A stretch of DNA of 5,329 nucleotides from an archaeon. GTDB taxonomy: Archaea; B1Sed10-29; WALL01. The notes beneath the pieces are model-generated. The model searched no databases. It saw only the letters and a program-made list of their open reading frames with translations, and was not told the DNA's origin. The stretch lies in contig JAUVIW010000067.1 of assembly GCA_030592525.1 (NCBI GenBank), positions 1 to 5,329 of the forward strand, written 5' to 3'. Positions 4,587 through 5,329 of the stretch are shown in pieces. How positions within the stretch are numbered: the stretch's first letter is position 1; each line of letters starts with the position of its first letter. The position numbers and the translations under genes are program-made.

Positions 4587-5329
4587 ATGAAGAAATGGGA
4601 GGAGCGAGAGGCCTTGCGCAAGGAGTACTTCAAGAAGTATCCTGGATACGGCCACGAGATGTTTTCCATCCATGAGTGCCTCGGCGAGGACGCAGCCAAT
4701 AATATTGGGGGGATGCTGTCGTTTCTTCCTAACCCCAAGAAGGACTGGGAGCCCAAGCACGACCTCATCCTTCACACCTACCTTTCAACAATCCGCAAGC
4801 CCTTGCGCGAGCCACTGCGAGTTCTCATGGAGGGCGGTGCCCGGAGCAGGAAAGAGGCTGAGGCTTACCTCAAGCTAGTTAACAGAATTGATATGGTTTC
4901 ACACTGGGGCAAAGAAATTGAAATCGCCGCTGCCATCAGTGACACGCCCCGGCCTTCGAAGGCATTGGAGCGTTTCCAAAAAGTACTGCGTGAGCAGGCG
5001 CTCAAGACCGGTGACATCTACCGTGTTGATGCCCAGGCTAATACAGTGAAAGTACAGAAGCGTAAGAACGGCAGGTATGTGAAGCCCGATTTTCCGCTTG
5101 ATGCCCTCAAGCCAGCCGTCAAAAAGTTCCTTGAGAAGAAGGGGAACCGGGGCGTGTACTACTTACACCAAAATCTCAGGGGTAGCCACGAGCGGTACTT
5201 GCTGTTTGACAAGGGCTTTGATTATGTTGGCGCGTTCACGTTCAGGCAGGGGAGCCGCGATGTCCATATCGCGAAAGAGTATCGGAACAAGGGCCTTGGC
5301 ACGCTCTTTGGCCAGCTGGTGCTCAACCA
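4587..5329 (+). CDS. Unrecognised protein with C-terminal GNAT acetyltransferase fold (3' end cut off)
   Basis: An open frame of 247 codons with no stop runs off the window end. The last part looks like a GNAT N-acetyltransferase: DYVGAFTFR (212-220) as the central strand, then DVHIAKEYRNKGLGTLFGQL (225-244). The latter contains the acetyl-CoA pyrophosphate-binding pattern R-x-K-G-x-G (RNKGLG, 233-238). The first 190 or so residues are charged, mostly helical by eye (for example LRKEYFKKYPGYGHEM and SKALERFQKVLREQALK), without membrane segments, and match no family I recognise. A stretch at about 141-168 (TGDIYRVDAQANTVKVQKRK) looks like a short beta segment. The substrate cannot be told. The ATG at 4587 is chosen over one at 4583, which is in another frame and stops early. 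No Shine-Dalgarno is visible, consistent with leaderless initiation. GNAT assignment is moderately sure. Confidence 0.7.
   Translation, partial: MKKWEEREALRKEYFKKYPGYGHEMFSIHECLGEDAANNIGGMLSFLPNPKKDWEPKHDLILHTYLSTIRKPLREPLRVLMEGGARSRKEAEAYLKLVNRIDMVSHWGKEIEIAAAISDTPRPSKALERFQKVLREQALKTGDIYRVDAQANTVKVQKRKNGRYVKPDFPLDALKPAVKKFLEKKGNRGVYYLHQNLRGSHERYLLFDKGFDYVGAFTFRQGSRDVHIAKEYRNKGLGTLFGQLVLN

Noticed and set aside
4517..4768. Minus-strand frame ending in GEGRFELPAS
   Set aside because: This ending is the translated antisense of a tRNA T arm and acceptor stem, a well-known spurious protein signature. The frame also runs antisense to the real plus-strand gene at 4587.
1..5329. Mobile elements, CRISPR arrays, long repeats or integration sites at the tRNA
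   Set aside because: I saw no transposase, no spaced repeats, and no second copy of the tRNA 3' end downstream within the window.

Overview
The window looks like a stretch of archaeal chromosome. DUF63 membrane proteins are an archaeal family. The methyltransferase has the archaeal/eukaryotic Trm5 layout rather than bacterial TrmD. Starts lie about 26-28 bp downstream of TTTAWATA-like TATA boxes with little or no leader, and the tRNA has archaeal features. By eye the GC content is a little above 50%. I cannot name the lineage from this sequence; a euryarchaeon or a DPANN-type archaeon would both fit.

Layout, left to right. (1) A minus-strand DUF63 multi-pass membrane protein (32-832) diverges from a plus-strand Trm5-family tRNA m1G37 methyltransferase (868-1878). 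The 35-bp spacer holds two facing TATA-like boxes, so both genes look leaderless. (2) A short plus-strand gene (1925-2386) encodes a Spo0M/arrestin-like beta protein behind a strong Shine-Dalgarno. (3) It converges, with one base between stop codons, on a minus-strand single-domain KaiC/RecA-like ATPase (2388-3098). (4) Diverging from the ATPase is a condensin operon: scpA (kleisin, 3164-3791) followed by scpB (3791-4441), whose start overlaps the scpA stop by one base. scpA is not one open frame. It is interrupted at about 3507-3520, so the N-terminal and C-terminal kleisin halves lie in different frames. (5) A tRNA-Ile(GAT) gene with encoded CCA follows (4478-4554); its TATA box overlaps the scpB stop codon. 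(6) A last plus-strand gene begins at 4587 and runs off the end. Its C-terminal part carries the signature of a GNAT acetyltransferase, and about 190 upstream residues are unrecognised.

Functionally this is mostly housekeeping: tRNA modification, a tRNA, and the ScpA/ScpB subunits that join SMC to form the chromosome-organising complex (smc itself is not in the window). The KaiC-like ATPase and the arrestin-like protein are probably regulatory or scaffolding proteins of unknown target. I see no mobile element, CRISPR array, defence island or convincing new multi-gene system. The point most worth a second look is the broken or split scpA. Next are the compact back-to-back promoters and the unusual active-site motifs of the Trm5 homologue.
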